Notes under the pieces: generated by a model
The model's input: the letters and a program-made list of their open reading frames with translations, nothing else
The model's database searches: none
What the model was told of the DNA's origin: nothing
Made by a program: the position numbers and the translations under genes
Shown: positions 32,127-43,889 of the stretch, in pieces
Layout: every line of letters starts with the position of its first letter
Position numbering within the stretch: the stretch's first letter is position 1
NCBI GenBank assembly: GCA_015143295.1
Contig: CM026560.1
Coordinates: 3,970,501 to 4,034,500, forward strand
Direction: 5' to 3'
DNA length: 64,000 nucleotides
From: Tetracentron sinense
Taxonomy: Eukaryota; Streptophyta; Magnoliopsida; Trochodendrales; Trochodendraceae

Positions 32127-34960
32127 GAGGGACAAGCACCCAATTTTCACACCCCTAGTTAACCATGGTTAAGCTTCTTAACCATGGTTAATCCCTAGTA
32201 AAGGCCCCTTAACCCTAGAACAAACCCTAAATAGACTTTAGGTACACCCTAGCAAGCCCTAAGATTTAACCCTAGTTAACCCCCAAACCTAAGCCTAGCC
32301 CTAGCATAAACCTAGCCTAGCCCTAGCACAACCCTAGCATAGTCCAAAACCTAGGAAGAGCAAGCCCTAGCTAAGCCCTAGGCCATTAGGGCTTAAACCC
32401 AAGCCCTTAAAACTCCATACGGTACCAAGTTTCTCGGCCTGGGCCCAAGCCTAGGTCCAAGAATTCGAAGTAGGGACCCAATACCGCGTGCCTGCCACAG
32501 TCCAGGGGCCTGTTGGGCAAAACCCTTAGGTGGCAGTAATGTCTTTACCGACATTACCAAACCGCACAGGATTGGTAATGGCGGTAAAACCATTACCTCC
32601 AATACCTGGGTTTCTTCCCTGCAGCACGCCACCCCCTTGCTCAGTCAGTACAAGCTTGCACTACCCCCACTCCGGCCTCAAGCACCTCTCTGGCCACTGT
32701 AGCACCTATCCAACCTTGTCCTAATGCCAGGGGTATCCCTAACCCTTGGCCTATAAAGGGGACACCCCTCATGGCTATAAACCAGTGGCAAAATCTCCAG
32801 ACCCGACCCCTTGGTGCGTTGTCCAAGCCCCAGCCCGTCTCAGGCACTCTCAGCTTGGAGCAACCGCACACCACCGCTTGTAATGCCACCACCAAGCTCC
32901 ACCGCGACTGCCATACCCCCATCTCGGCGAGAAGACGCAGCAACAGGGTAACGCTTCCCCCTACCCCTTTTTTTCTCTTTTTGTTATCACATTTGTGAGC
33001 CCCTGGTCCATTCTAGGGGAGTGCCTACTTTGCTTTGACAGAAAACCCACTATGGGGGGTCTCTCCCACCTTCATAGGTGTGGGGAACCCCTCCAAGGTA
33101 TAGCATCGCTCCAGAAGGGTCTGGGGGTCCCACACAGCATAAGGGAACCTCTGGTTCACCCCTAGTAGCAGCCCATAGGGCTATCTTCTTTTTTTGAGAA
33201 AAATCTAGGGTGTGAGTAAACTCAGTACCGACACCCCTTTGTTTCTCTATTTCAGGGCCTGTGGGCCCCACCTGGATACCTTTTGGACCAATCTGAGGCC
33301 AGTGTTAGGACCCCTTGGGTCTCTCCCCTACAACTTACCTGAAGCTTAACCATGGTTAAAATTCAAAAAACCACAAACTGTCCAGAATGTCGGCAATCCT
33401 ATTGCCGACATTCATGATTTTATGTGAACATTGACAGTGCCACTTGGGCCCACACCAGGCTACCCCTGGGGTCCATCCTGGGCTCATTTTGTTCCCCTCT
33501 TGTCCCTCTTCAAAACCATAGGTTGTGGGGCCCTCAACTCATCCCCTAACTCAAGTTAAAGGGGTATGAATATGTATAAAAAACTGTCACATTGACGGTA
33601 ATTGTTTCACCGACAACCTGATCCTGGGAAGAAATCAGATTGGCGGTAAAAGAATTACCGCAAATCCTAACTTTGCCTTTTTTGGGGCTTCACAGTGGGC
33701 CCACAGCCCATGAGACTCACCTACTGATCAGCCTTGACCCCTGGGGCCCATCTTGAGCATGCCCAGGCTTTGCCCATACCTTAACCATGATTAAACCTCA
33801 ACCTTGGTTAATTCATCAAACTCTCTTGGAAAAATCTGGAAAAACCCTTAAAAATCCAAAATAATCCTAAACTCTGGAAAACATCACTTTTAGATCATGC
33901 TCATTACCTAACCATGGTTAGATGACTTTAACCACGGTTAATACTTGGTTTAACTATGGTTAAGCCCATTTAAACCTTGGTTAAAATCCCAAAAGACATT
34001 CAAAATCCAAACTCAACTTGATGAGTGTCTAATCTCGGTTATCCGGACTAACCATGGTTAAAACTCATGTCTTAACTATGGTTAACCCACTTAACTTGGG
34101 GAATTTAGGGAAAATCTCTAAAAATCATCAAATCAAATTTAATGACTATAATTCAAACGTGGACCTTCAACCCTTGGTCTATTGGGCCCAACTTAGCCTA
34201 CCGGGCCGAACTTAGGCCTACCGGGCTAAACCCTAATCTACCGGACTTCCCCTTGGCCTACCAGGCTTCAATCCTAAGCCTATCGGGTCGAATCTTAGCC
34301 TACTGGGCCTAAGCCTGCTCGGCTTCAACCTTAGTCTACTGGACTTACCCTAGGCCTACCGGGCCTAAGCCTACAGGGCTTCAACCTTGGCCTATCAGGC
34401 CAAACCCTAATCTACCGGACTTCCTCTCGGCCTACTGGGCCTAAGCCTACCGGGCTTTAACCCTATTAGGCTCAATCAAACCAAACACTTAACCAACCCG
34501 GTCAACACAACCTTAGTCTATCGGACTAGACCCTAAGCCACCCTTGGTGCACACACAGCACACCCTTTAGCCTCGGCACGGGCTCATGTGTCAGAACTAC
34601 GCTCGGTCTGATCTCACCTCAATGTGAGTACGTAGGCAGCCCAACTTGGGCTCGACCCTAGTTTAGTTTTTCCCTTTTTGAATTAGTATAAACTAAATCA
34701 ACGGCATTTAATTAACAACTTGACTTCAATTGGCTTAAACCTAGTAAGTAGGGAACTGTTGTAAAACGGAAGTGCCGGCCTAACACCTTCCCCGGGCTTA
34801 ACCGAACCTCTTACCTAAACTCTAAGCAGACCAAGACCTTATTTATTACAATGAGACTTATCCCTACCGAATAAATAAGTGGCGACTCTAAACATAAAAT
34901 CAACTGACCACATCGCCAAACAGCACCCCTTGTGGGCGGAGACCGAAATCCTTATTCACA
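32127..34960 (+). repeat. 3' LTR of the Tat-like element
   Basis: It starts after a purine-rich tract with AAGCACCCAATTTT and ends CCTTATTCACA. From about 32525 it matches the 5' LTR along its length. Bases 32127-32524 have no match in the 5' copy, which is why the 5' LTR is called shortened. It carries the same dyads (32530-32600), TATAAAG near 32752, palindrome-rich middle and CTACCGGGC run. Confidence 0.8.
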
Positions 34961-35180
34961 TGTATAAAGAGTTTACATAAAAATAGGAGCTCTAGTTCAA
35001 GAGATAATCAAAGATCCCCAAAATGTGCCTTATTGTATGAATAATTTAGAAATTATAAAAATAAAATAATACTATTTTTATTACATAAATGTTTTTATGT
35101 AATTAGCAAAAGGACCCTATGAAGGCATATTTTGGGGAGCTCCTTTGAACTAGAAGTCATGATTATATATTTCAACTCAT
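34961..35180. other. AT-rich spacer, nothing recognised
   Basis: This short AT-rich sequence right of the Tat-like element shows no reading frame or repeat similarity. No convincing 5-bp duplication matches the left side of the element, as expected if its left end is shortened. Confidence 0.5.
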
Positions 35181-35323
35181 GGGAGTGCTAGCCACACTCT
35201 CCTTCTATTATACTCTCTCTTTTAGGGGTAAGAAGATAGGGAATTGATCTCATTATAAAATTCTTGTTTTCTTATCCAAAATAGGAGAGTACAATAAGAG
35301 AGAGTGTGGCTAACAAAGTCCTA
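35181..35323. mobile_element. Fold-back MITE, about 143 bp
   Basis: The left arm holds GCTAGCCACACTCTCC and TATTATACTCTCTC. The right arm holds their inverted copy, AGAGAGAGTGTGGCTAAC with GAGAGTACAATAAG. The arms are about 35 bases with a loop of about 70. No firm target duplication is seen. The superfamily is unclear; Mutator-like is possible. Confidence 0.55.
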
Positions 35324-35346
35324 ATTTCATATAAAAAAGGGTGGTG

Positions 35347-36078
35347 CTAGGCGCATCCCAATAATTGATGATTGCACTCCATTATTAAAAATTAATAACT
35401 GCACACTATCAAATTCATTAAATTACTTGTACATACCAAAGACAAAAAAATTATCTATACATTTTATATAACAACACACAAATCAGTAGGCATTGCATAT
35501 GAATCTACTCGTTTGGTGGTTATTCTCTTCTTTACTTGTACACAGTGCTCTTCGTCTTCTTTGGTATCCAAATTGTCTGTGTCTGTTTTCGACTACAAAA
35601 GAGACGAGTTGAAATTGTTAATAAAGGACTGTGATTGCTTATGAGTTTGATGAGTCTAGAGTAAGCTATCATTGGGTGAGGGTACATAGGATAAGAAGCT
35701 TGGAGAAAAAGGGAAATGAGATAGAGGACAGTAAGATTTCTGCCATAGCTGACAATGGAAATGATATCGGGAAAAAATACAAGAAATTGTGAATATTTTG
35801 GGAAAATTACGAAGGTAACGAGATTTGAAAAATGGGCTTTAAATATTGTTGAATAGAGTTTGATTGAATGATGGGTTTTTGGGTGTGGGATGTGAGAAAC
35901 ACTTCAATTATTTTCTCTTTTCTCTCTTTATTGGCTTTGCTTTTGTGGTTACAGAGAGATGAGGTGTTGAATAAAGATGAAATTAGGCTAGGGTGCACCT
36001 ATTAAAGAAGGTGAAAACAAAAAGTATGAACAAAATAAAAAATGTGGTGCAATCATCAAATATTGAGGTGGGCTCATG
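35347..36078. mobile_element. MITE-like element, about 730 bp, imperfect TIRs
   Basis: The left end reads CGCATCCCAATAATTGATGA then TTGCAC. The right end, read inverted, gives AGCCCACCTCAATATTTGAT then GATTGCACCA. Shared TGATGATTGCAC within terminal stretches of 35-40 bases supports a TIR element. The interior is AT-rich with no gene. The target duplication is not convincing. Confidence 0.45.
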
Positions 36079-37560
36079 ATTCAAAAACCCAAAAATTTGA
36101 CTAGACTCGAAAGTTAGATGGATCTATAACTCAGAAAACTCGACAAAAACTCCACTCGATCCAACTCGGAATAATATATATATATATATATATATATACC
36201 AATTAGGTAATTACTAATTTTTTGACATTTTATCCAATACTGAACTACAAATACCTTGAAAACACGGGTTAAAAGAACCAAAAGTAGGTTGGTCTTCTAT
36301 TCTCAAACCTAAAATCTAGATTTAACAGAACTCAACCACTAAAGATATGATGCAAAAATAGTGTGACGTTTAAGTTTAGGTTTTAGAAAAATAAAAATGA
36401 TAAAAATACCTTTTCATAACTCAAACTAATTTGATGAATTGAAAAACTTGACTTGACTCGACCGAATCACCTAGTAACTCAGTAAAAAAATGTCTCATTC
36501 AATTTTTAAGGTGACTCAACTCAAAACTGAGTCAGTAACTCAATAAAAAATGTCTTATTCGATTTTTAAGACGACTCAACTCCAAACTCAGTTGAGTAAT
36601 TCGACCGAATTACTTAGGTTTTTTTTTGGTAAACTCAGTAACACTACAAGGTGAATACTGAAGGTGATTCATCAAGTTTTTGAACTATAGGTGGGCCTAA
36701 TACCACCCTAGAAAAATCATAAAATATTAAAACTCTAATATTTTGTAAGGAACAACTTAAAAAAAAAAAAAATTTGAAATTAATTGTGATCGTACCTGCG
36801 ATTTTCTAGGGCCTTGGATCGTCTCTGGCGAAGCCAGAAAAGGCTTGTCTTGGGTTCTCTAGAATAGGTGACAAGTGGTGGAGAAATCAAAATCATGAGG
36901 CCCGTCATTTTGACTTCTCTGCACATATTACATGTGGCGATAAGTGTATGAGAATAAGGGGGAGAGATATCATATAGGGAGAAGTCAAAATTATGGGAGA
37001 AAATGGAATGACTTCTCCCCACCTTTTTTGCCAACTGCCGCACAATGTATGGAGCCCGAGAGGGTTTTCTGGCCTCGCCAGCCATTTTCTAGACACATAC
37101 ATATGGTCTACATAAAGGTTCCTCCATTCCGAGGAGTCCACGTAAGCACATAAGAATAAGTGCCTCTGAAAATGTAATAAGCTGCGGCCACTCATCATGG
37201 ATGATGGCCATATCAAATCCCATCAATCGAAAGATGATAAGTGCTTATCCATCACTTCCATGCAAGTTTCAAAGAATGAATCCGTGTGTCTGTAAGTAAG
37301 AGGGCAAAGAAGTGAAGCCCCATGATCAGTGATGAAGCGCTGCACTATGGTTACATTTCTCTCTGGACCCACCAGATTAATTCCCCCAACTGGCGTGTAC
37401 GTTAGTTATGGTATGATTGAGATGTACCAAGGGCTATACTTTTTGCTTCATATGACCAGATTACCCCTACTAAGATCAAAAATTACAGTCCAACTGCTTC
37501 TCTCTATAATTCAACGAACACAGAGCAAAGGACTAAAAATAGACCACTAACCTGAATCTT
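36079..37560. other. AT-rich spacer with (AT)n and SINE-like end, copy 2
   Basis: An (AT)n microsatellite lies at about 36174-36198. At 36619-36668 a T-run is followed by GGTAAACTCAGTAACACTAC, the relative of 268-310. Between 36820 and 37080, TCTGGCGAAGCCAG and TCTGGCCTCGCCAG form an interrupted inverted repeat of about 230 bp. Short frames on both strands within it mirror each other and show no family features. Confidence 0.45.
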
Positions 37561-40279
37561 GTTCCTGCCACAGCAAGATTTTCTCCTTTTTCTCTCTCTA
37601 GACATATTCGCCCCTCTCTCTCTCTCTCTCTATCTCTGGTTTTCCGTTTATCTCTCTACCGATTCATCGAGGAAACAAGACGGATTACTTAATCAGGAGA
37701 GGTGTTGATGACAAGCGAGAAAAGCTCGGATTTCACAGAGCTAAAATGGAGGTTTTTTTTCTTTCTCAATCCCCAAATTTAGTGGAGGTTTTTTTTCTAC
37801 TGTTAAATTTAGCGAAAATTCCTTACTTTACCAATTAAGGCTATATGCTTTTTTTAATAAATAATTTAGTTGGTGATTAAATGGTTGAAATGCGGCCGCA
37901 GACATTTTAGGGATTTAGACAAATTTAGCGGAGTTGTTTTTTTTTTTTTTTCCTGGTTACCTGAATGTTAGTTAAATTTAGTGAAAGTTCATTCAACACT
38001 AGGGATAATTAATTGATTAATAAAATTTAGTTGGTGATTAAATAAGGTTAATAATGCTTATTTTAAATCCTAGGGCTTAATCTGATTCTATAAGGGTATT
38101 TTTCATCTCTGGTGTTACATAGGTATGCAGATGCTTTTGGGGTTCTGTGATAAATATAGCAGAATTTTTATTGGTTATCTGGGTTTCGATAAATTCTAGC
38201 AAAAATTAATTTTAACTGCTGGAATTGATCCTATTCATTCAAATCTGTAGAATCAGATGGTTTTGACTTGTTTGTTTGCTGTGTTTGAATAGGGAGGCAA
38301 GCATTTTAGGCTTTTTGATGATTAGGATTTCTCTTGGTATTCATCCCTTTTGTTGTTGTAGAAAGTAGGTTCCACAGAGAGGATGATTTTGATGGGATTT
38401 GGGTTTCACATTCTAAAAATCACCTATTTGACCTTGGCATTGTCGTTGTTTTAGGATCTTCCCTTTCGTTTGGTGATAAATAGTTCAGTTTCTCCAGGTC
38501 ATTCGTAAATTCAGTAGGTCTCTGGATAGGCATTTCTTGTTGGAGAAGATATATATTCTTGTTTTCTCTATATCCTTTTCTTTTGATGGTTGGATCCCGG
38601 GGTTATTCTCAAAAGCGATCGATTGTTATTATTTTTTGTATTCAGATTTTGGGCTTTCCTTGGTTTTGTTGTCTTCAATTTGGGTAAGCATTAATTTTTA
38701 GGTTGGAAGAGCAATGGTCTAAGGGTACCCAAACTTGTGTTATGTGCCTGGCTTTGTATTAGATAGATTATTGATTATTCCGTACGATTCCAACTAGGAG
38801 TTTTCATAGACTGCAAATAAAGGTTTTCTGTACCAGGATGCCCCATTTGGAATCTATGCTGTGGTTCAATTGGCTTGAGGTACTGCAATTGTCAGATTTC
38901 ACTTTTACTTTATTTAATTATTAGTCTGCATATTACAATCAATTTGGAATTTTGATTAGATATGCTATAGAAGCCTTACGTGATATTGTTTTGTTGTATG
39001 CCTCATTGTTAATTACTATACCATTATATGATGCCTTTTTCTTGACATTTTCTGTAAATACAGTTAATTATTGTGACTTTACCTACTACCTTTTCAGCTG
39101 TTTTCATTTATGATTGATTATACTCCATTTTTCTTATTTTTATTTTACTGGCTTAAGTTTGAGCCTTACATGTGTGGTACTTATGCAGTTATACCTACTT
39201 TATTTTCAGGGTTTATTTCGTATGTATATTAATTTTTCCGACTATCCTTCTTGTTTTTTGTGTCATGTCAATATTGAGAATTCAACTACTTAGGAATTAG
39301 GATGGCTGGAAATTTCCACTTTACCTCAGGTTACTTGGACCTAGTTTTATAACCTTCTCATTTTTTTTAACAGTGAAGAATGTTAGCTTTTACTCTGTGG
39401 ACCTGTCTTCTATTCCCTTCTCTTCTGTTTTACGGCCTTTGCCTATTAGTTCAGCCTTTGACTATAACTGATGTTTCTCATTTCTCCTTTGCCTTCTTCA
39501 ATGTTCAAATGCTATGACATAATTGCAAATTGGCAATGGTAAGTTTTGCTGTAGGTTTGTTGTAAGGGTGACCTCATTCTGTAGACAGTTAGTCCTTGTT
39601 AAGAATTTAGTTGAGCAAACTTCTTGGCAGATAAAATCTCACTTTTATTTTGTGATTCTCTTGGTAACGAATAGTTGATCATGAGGCTAGTCACTGCATA
39701 TACACATGAACTACAAGATTGTTTTTGCAATTTTTATATTGCTTTGTTTTTATGTTGTTCAATTTATGACCCTTTTTATTTGAATTTTGATATTGGAGCA
39801 TTGAGTAGTGTTTGATGCCTGATGCCTGATGCCTTCCTTTTCAATGTTATTTGCTCATTATCGAGCATGTAAGCAGGTTAGATGGAACAGGTTCATTTTC
39901 CTAGTCTCTCCTCTTGTATATTTCCATAGAAGTAATTGGATACTACTTCACCCTATCTTTTTCTTTCTAATTCTTTTCTATATTCAGTTTAATTCTTGAG
40001 TCTGAAATTCCTTATAGTTTCCCTCATTTAACCCTATTCCTACAGCCATGAACAAGCTCCTTCCGAGCTCTAAACCCAGTTCATAAATCATTTATCGATT
40101 GGATCTCAATACCCTAATCGTACCTATAGAAACCTTTTGATTCCAAATCCACCCTAACAGCCTCATCGCCAGTCACTATCTTAGTCTTTTTGGAATCCTC
40201 ATTTTTTTATTAACCTCATCCAACTATCTAATGGGAACCTTACTTGTTCATCCTACATTAGGGTTTCTAAGTCTTTGAT
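37561..40279 (+). other. Possible 5' UTR exon followed by intron-like sequence
   Basis: A (CT)n-rich stretch (37595-37640) and a GC-balanced segment up to about 37751 look like the 5' UTR exon of a plus-strand plant gene, ending GAG|GT. The next 2.5 kb are T-rich on the plus strand with no reading frame, as in a plant first intron. A short frame MTSEKSSDFTELKW at about 37708-37750 could be coding, but I do not recognise it. The only plus-strand gene downstream is the DUF789 gene; a link across more than 20 kb of insertions is speculative. Confidence 0.3.
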
Positions 40280-41873
40280 TGTCATGCCCCAAAAATCAAT
40301 ACAATTCATATCTCATAAATGCACGGATTTCTAGGCGTAGACCTGGAACAAATCCCAAGACTAAATGGAAATAATTCAAATTAATCCATTAAACAAAAGT
40401 GTATTTTGAGCCATTAAAATAAATCAACGACAGTAAGCAAATAAAATGGACATTTTTGAGTCTCAATTAAAACTCACCTAAACAAGTTCCTTAAACAACT
40501 CAATAAAAATCTAACCAAAACAAAGAGCTCCACGGACTAAACTCCTGCTGACTTCTAATTTCCTTAGGTCTTTCCTGAAAAGATAGAGTATAACAAGGGT
40601 GAGCACGACGGCCCAACAAAAGAACACATCTAGCAAGCAATAATTATATCATGACAGATGCAATAAATTATGCAACAAAATGTTACAACATATGCAATTT
40701 ATTTATACACAATTTTCACAATTTACCGTTAATTCAATTATTGGTCACGGTTTCATGTCCATAGGATTCAAACTGATATCGTCTTATTGACATTCTTCTA
40801 CTGACAACACTAAGCTCATCCAGTCGGGTTCCTACAAAGTTCGCCCTTCAGTTAATTGATCTAACGAGTGTCTCACTCCAAGGCAATATTCATAAATTAA
40901 ACATGACATGTACTCAACAATTAATAAACAAAATAATAATTGACAAGAGCATGCATGATTTCATCTCATTATTCACAATAATTAAAAATATTAAATATGA
41001 ATAATATATTCAATTAAAGTATCTTAGAAAAATTAATGTGAAAAAATATTTTCCCGTTTTTTATTTTCGACTAAGGTTGTGACCCACAAAACTATTGATT
41101 TTGGGAAAGCTTTCTTCACGAAAGTTGTAGATCTTTTCGAGCTCTTCGAAACGATGTACTATCGGACCAAAATCGGATTTAAGGTCATAATATTATAGCC
41201 TGTATACCGAAACCGGGTAAATTTCCTTTATATTAACTCAATTTCGAAAATTCACCAATTATAATCTCCTAGATCTCTCATGTTTTCTTCCCTAAAATTC
41301 CGTTTTTCTCAATGGTTTTTCATCCCTAAATTCAATACATTGTTTTTCTGACATTTAATTCGTTTAAGATTAATATAGATGTAAAATAAGAGTTGAAACA
41401 ACAAGATTTAAACATCAAAATATACTAAGTTTAATTTCAGGATTTTAAGAATTACCTAAAACATTACTCAGAATTTTAAACTCTAATTTATAAGTTTCTA
41501 GCATGGATCATCATTCCTATAAATCCAAAACACAATCAAAACCTAGAACTAAGGTGGAGTGTTCACTTGCCTCAATGATTTAATCTACCACGAGGAAGAA
41601 CAAGCTTTGGAATCGCGATCTCCTTCCTTGAAAACTCTTCCAAAAGTGAAAACCCTACTTTTCCTCTCTTCCACGTTCTATTCTCCAGAGATTGTGTTCT
41701 GTGTATTCTGAAATTAGGTTTACCACTTTCTATTTTTATTATCCCTATTATTTATTTACCAGAATGCCATTAGTGACTCTTGTTTGTCTACACGTCTAAT
41801 TAAATCCCAATAAAGGTTATTCTAAATCCTTCATTTATTCTCACATTAGCTAATTATTTTCAAGGTCACTACA
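40280..41873 (-). mobile_element. Solo LTR, 1.6 kb, with perfect 5-bp TSD
   Basis: On the minus strand it begins TGTAGTGACCTTG and ends GGGGCATGACA. It is flanked by TTGAT on both sides (40275-40279 and 41874-41878). The ends resemble those of the chromovirus LTR at 19084-20990 and the solo LTR at 45334-47540, so it probably belongs to the same broad LTR group. No internal genes are present, as expected after recombination between the two LTRs of a complete element. Confidence 0.85.
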
Positions 41874-41879
41874 TTGATA

Positions 41880-43200
41880 TTAATGACCCTACCCAAGTAA
41901 TCTTTACATCGTATATTGTTTAGGTATCATCATCTGTGACCTTGATATCGTCAACATATACAATAAAGAATAACAACTGGATTAACTCTTTTCACAAAAA
42001 CTGTGGTCTGAATTGCATCTTTGATAGCGAATACCCTTTACAGCTTTACCGAATCAATCAAACCATGCTCTAGGTGATCACTTCAGGTATATTAACCTTT
42101 CTATGTCTACGGACTTTCCCAGACTCTCCCTGAAGGGAAAAACCAGGAGCAGTGGCCATATTGTTTTTTTGGTAATGGAGGGTGTCCCAAACCCTTTGTG
42201 ACAAGGACTAGTCCCTTCGGGTGTCCGCACCGACCCACTCGGAATTTGAGCTGTGAAGAAAGGCGTTCTTCTCATCAAAGTAATAAAGTGGCCATCCAAG
42301 AATTTACTACAATTGATAAGAGGACCATCACTGAGTTGAGCCTCACAAATGTAGAAAATGTCTCCTAATAATTTATCTCATAAGTTTGAGTAATGCCTTT
42401 CACTATTGGCATTCCCTTGTACCTTTCAACTGAACCATCATATTTCTACGTCATCACCTTCTTGCACCCTACAAGTTGCTTATCTTTAGTTAGAGTTAAC
42501 AATCTCCAGAATTTTTTCTTTTCCATGGGTATCATCCCCTTTATCATTTGCTTGTTTACAATTTCCAAGGCTATCCTCTCCTCGATCATTGCTTGTTTCC
42601 ATTGAGGGTGAGCCAAAATCTCATGAACATTAAGAAGAAATGGAGGCCATAAAGACTATATATGATGGTGAGAAAGCCTGATTGGCCAAAAATTGACTAA
42701 TAATTCGATCAATGGAAAACCTTCTCCCTTTACGTAGAGCAATAGGTAAATCATTATCATCAGTTCTATAAAAGGGATCAGAAACAGAAAGAATAGAGGA
42801 AGCTTCAATAACGGAACTGGAGGTATCATCGGTAGAGAGGAAGTATCACTATCTAGCTCGGAGGTAACCATTGGTAGAGGAACACTGCATCAATCTTTCT
42901 GAGCCTTCCTTTTTCCTTGAACAAGTTGTAAGAAATTTTTTGGGTTGAACTGGAGACTTGCAAATCTTCGATTTCATCAAATAGGGGTGGAGGAACGACA
43001 GTTTAATTCTCTTTACCTGGCCATTGGAAAAATATAGTGACTCTTCACTGCAAAATGGAACATCCTCGAAGATGGTAATATCCATTGCCATATACTTATC
43101 CTTAGGCATAGAATCATAACACTTATATCCTTCTTTGGAGTAAGGATAGCCAATGAATGCACTGAGGACTTAATTTACTTTGTTGAGGATTGTTATTTTG
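41880..43200 (-). mobile_element. Ty1/copia pol remnant (fossil)
   Basis: On the minus strand, stretches typical of copia pol appear in the right order: an integrase C-terminal segment (about 43030-43160), the start of the reverse transcriptase (about 42380-42480, with a KYDGSVERYK-type motif) and a YVDD motif (about 41930-41965). It is much degraded, has many breaks and no LTRs. A SINE-like piece at 42163-42245 interrupts it, and the solo LTR at 40280 abuts it. Confidence 0.65.
42163..42245 (-). mobile_element. SINE-like 3' end
   Basis: A T-run (42163-42170) is followed by GGTAATGGAGGGTGTCCC and CTAGTCCCTTCGGGTGTCCG. In minus orientation this is a GGGACACCC-bearing body ending ATTACC plus poly(A), like a widespread plant SINE tail containing GTGTCCGGGCC. 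A related piece lies at 44468-44562. It is truncated at the 5' end and no target duplication was identified. Confidence 0.5.
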
Positions 43201-43261
43201 GATAAAACAACTGAGCTGAACACCCTCACTGGAACAGTAAATGCTGGTTCAGTTGTTCTAA

Positions 43262-43885
43262 TATCTGTATGGGGGTTCTGTCATGCCAACCTTACAACCC
43301 AAGCAAGCGGTTAGGATCTCTGTGTTTGGGACCTCTCCTATGTTGATCATCTCACTCTTGCCCAATTTGAATTTCAGACCCAAAATCGCTTCAAAGCACC
43401 TTAAGAAGGCACCTGAGGTAGGCCAATTGATGGTAGGAAGCCTCAGAGAAGATCAAGGTATCGTCTGCAAATTGGAGATGGGAAATCTTCAAATTTTCTT
43501 GATTTTCAGGGAAACCTTTGAAGGCGATCCCATCCGATCTTGATAACATCCTGCTCAAATCTTCTGAAACCATAATGAAAAAGAATGGAGAAAGGGGGTC
43601 ACCTTGTCTCAATCCCCTGGAACTCCTGAAATACTTTGTAGAGGTCCCATTGATAAGAATTGAGAATGACACAGATAAGAAACACATTGACATCCAACTC
43701 CATTTGAGACCAAAATTCTCATCACATGTTTTAGGAAGTACCAATTACCATGATCGTAGGCTTTCTCCATATCTATTTTACAAAGGTGCCTTGGGATTTT
43801 CGAAGAAGTTCATCAAACATTTGTTGGCTATCAAAATACCGCTCAAAATATATCTACCGCCCACAAACGCGCCTTGTTAGGATCT
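43262..43885 (-). mobile_element. L1-type LINE reverse transcriptase fragment
   Basis: The minus-strand translation contains RGLRQGDPLSPFFFIMVSED, then LQFADDTLIF with the FADD catalytic motif, and further on a LKFKLGKSEM block and an ILTACLGCKVG block. These are in the order of plant L1 reverse transcriptases. Upstream (about 43750-43885) an AFVGGRYILSGILIAN-like stretch fits the preceding RT motif, in another frame. The fragment is about 620 bp, truncated at both ends, with at least one frameshift near 43745 and no A-tail. It is an old, dead copy. Confidence 0.8.
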
Positions 43886-43889
43886 TACT

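Larger units (their letters stand above)
22258..34960 (+). mobile_element. Large non-autonomous Tat-like Ty3/gypsy element with two LTRs
   Basis: The element spans about 12.7 kb. LTRs lie at about 22258-24730 (its start appears shortened) and about 32127-34960. A candidate primer-binding site, TGGCGACTCTGTTGGG, starts at 24735. A purine-rich AAAGAGGGAC near 32113 precedes the 3' LTR, whose start (AAGCACCCAATTTT) is typical of Tat-group LTRs. The interior holds two gag-like frames, long non-coding stretches with short degenerate repeats, and a 155-bp satellite. I recognise no protease, reverse transcriptase or integrase, so it would have depended on another element. By eye the LTRs differ at roughly 7-8 percent in a 240-bp sample, suggesting an age of some millions of years. 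It is broken. Confidence 0.8.

Noticed and set aside
43283-43543. Plus-strand 86-residue frame
   Set aside because: It is the opposite-strand shadow of the L1 reverse transcriptase fragment.
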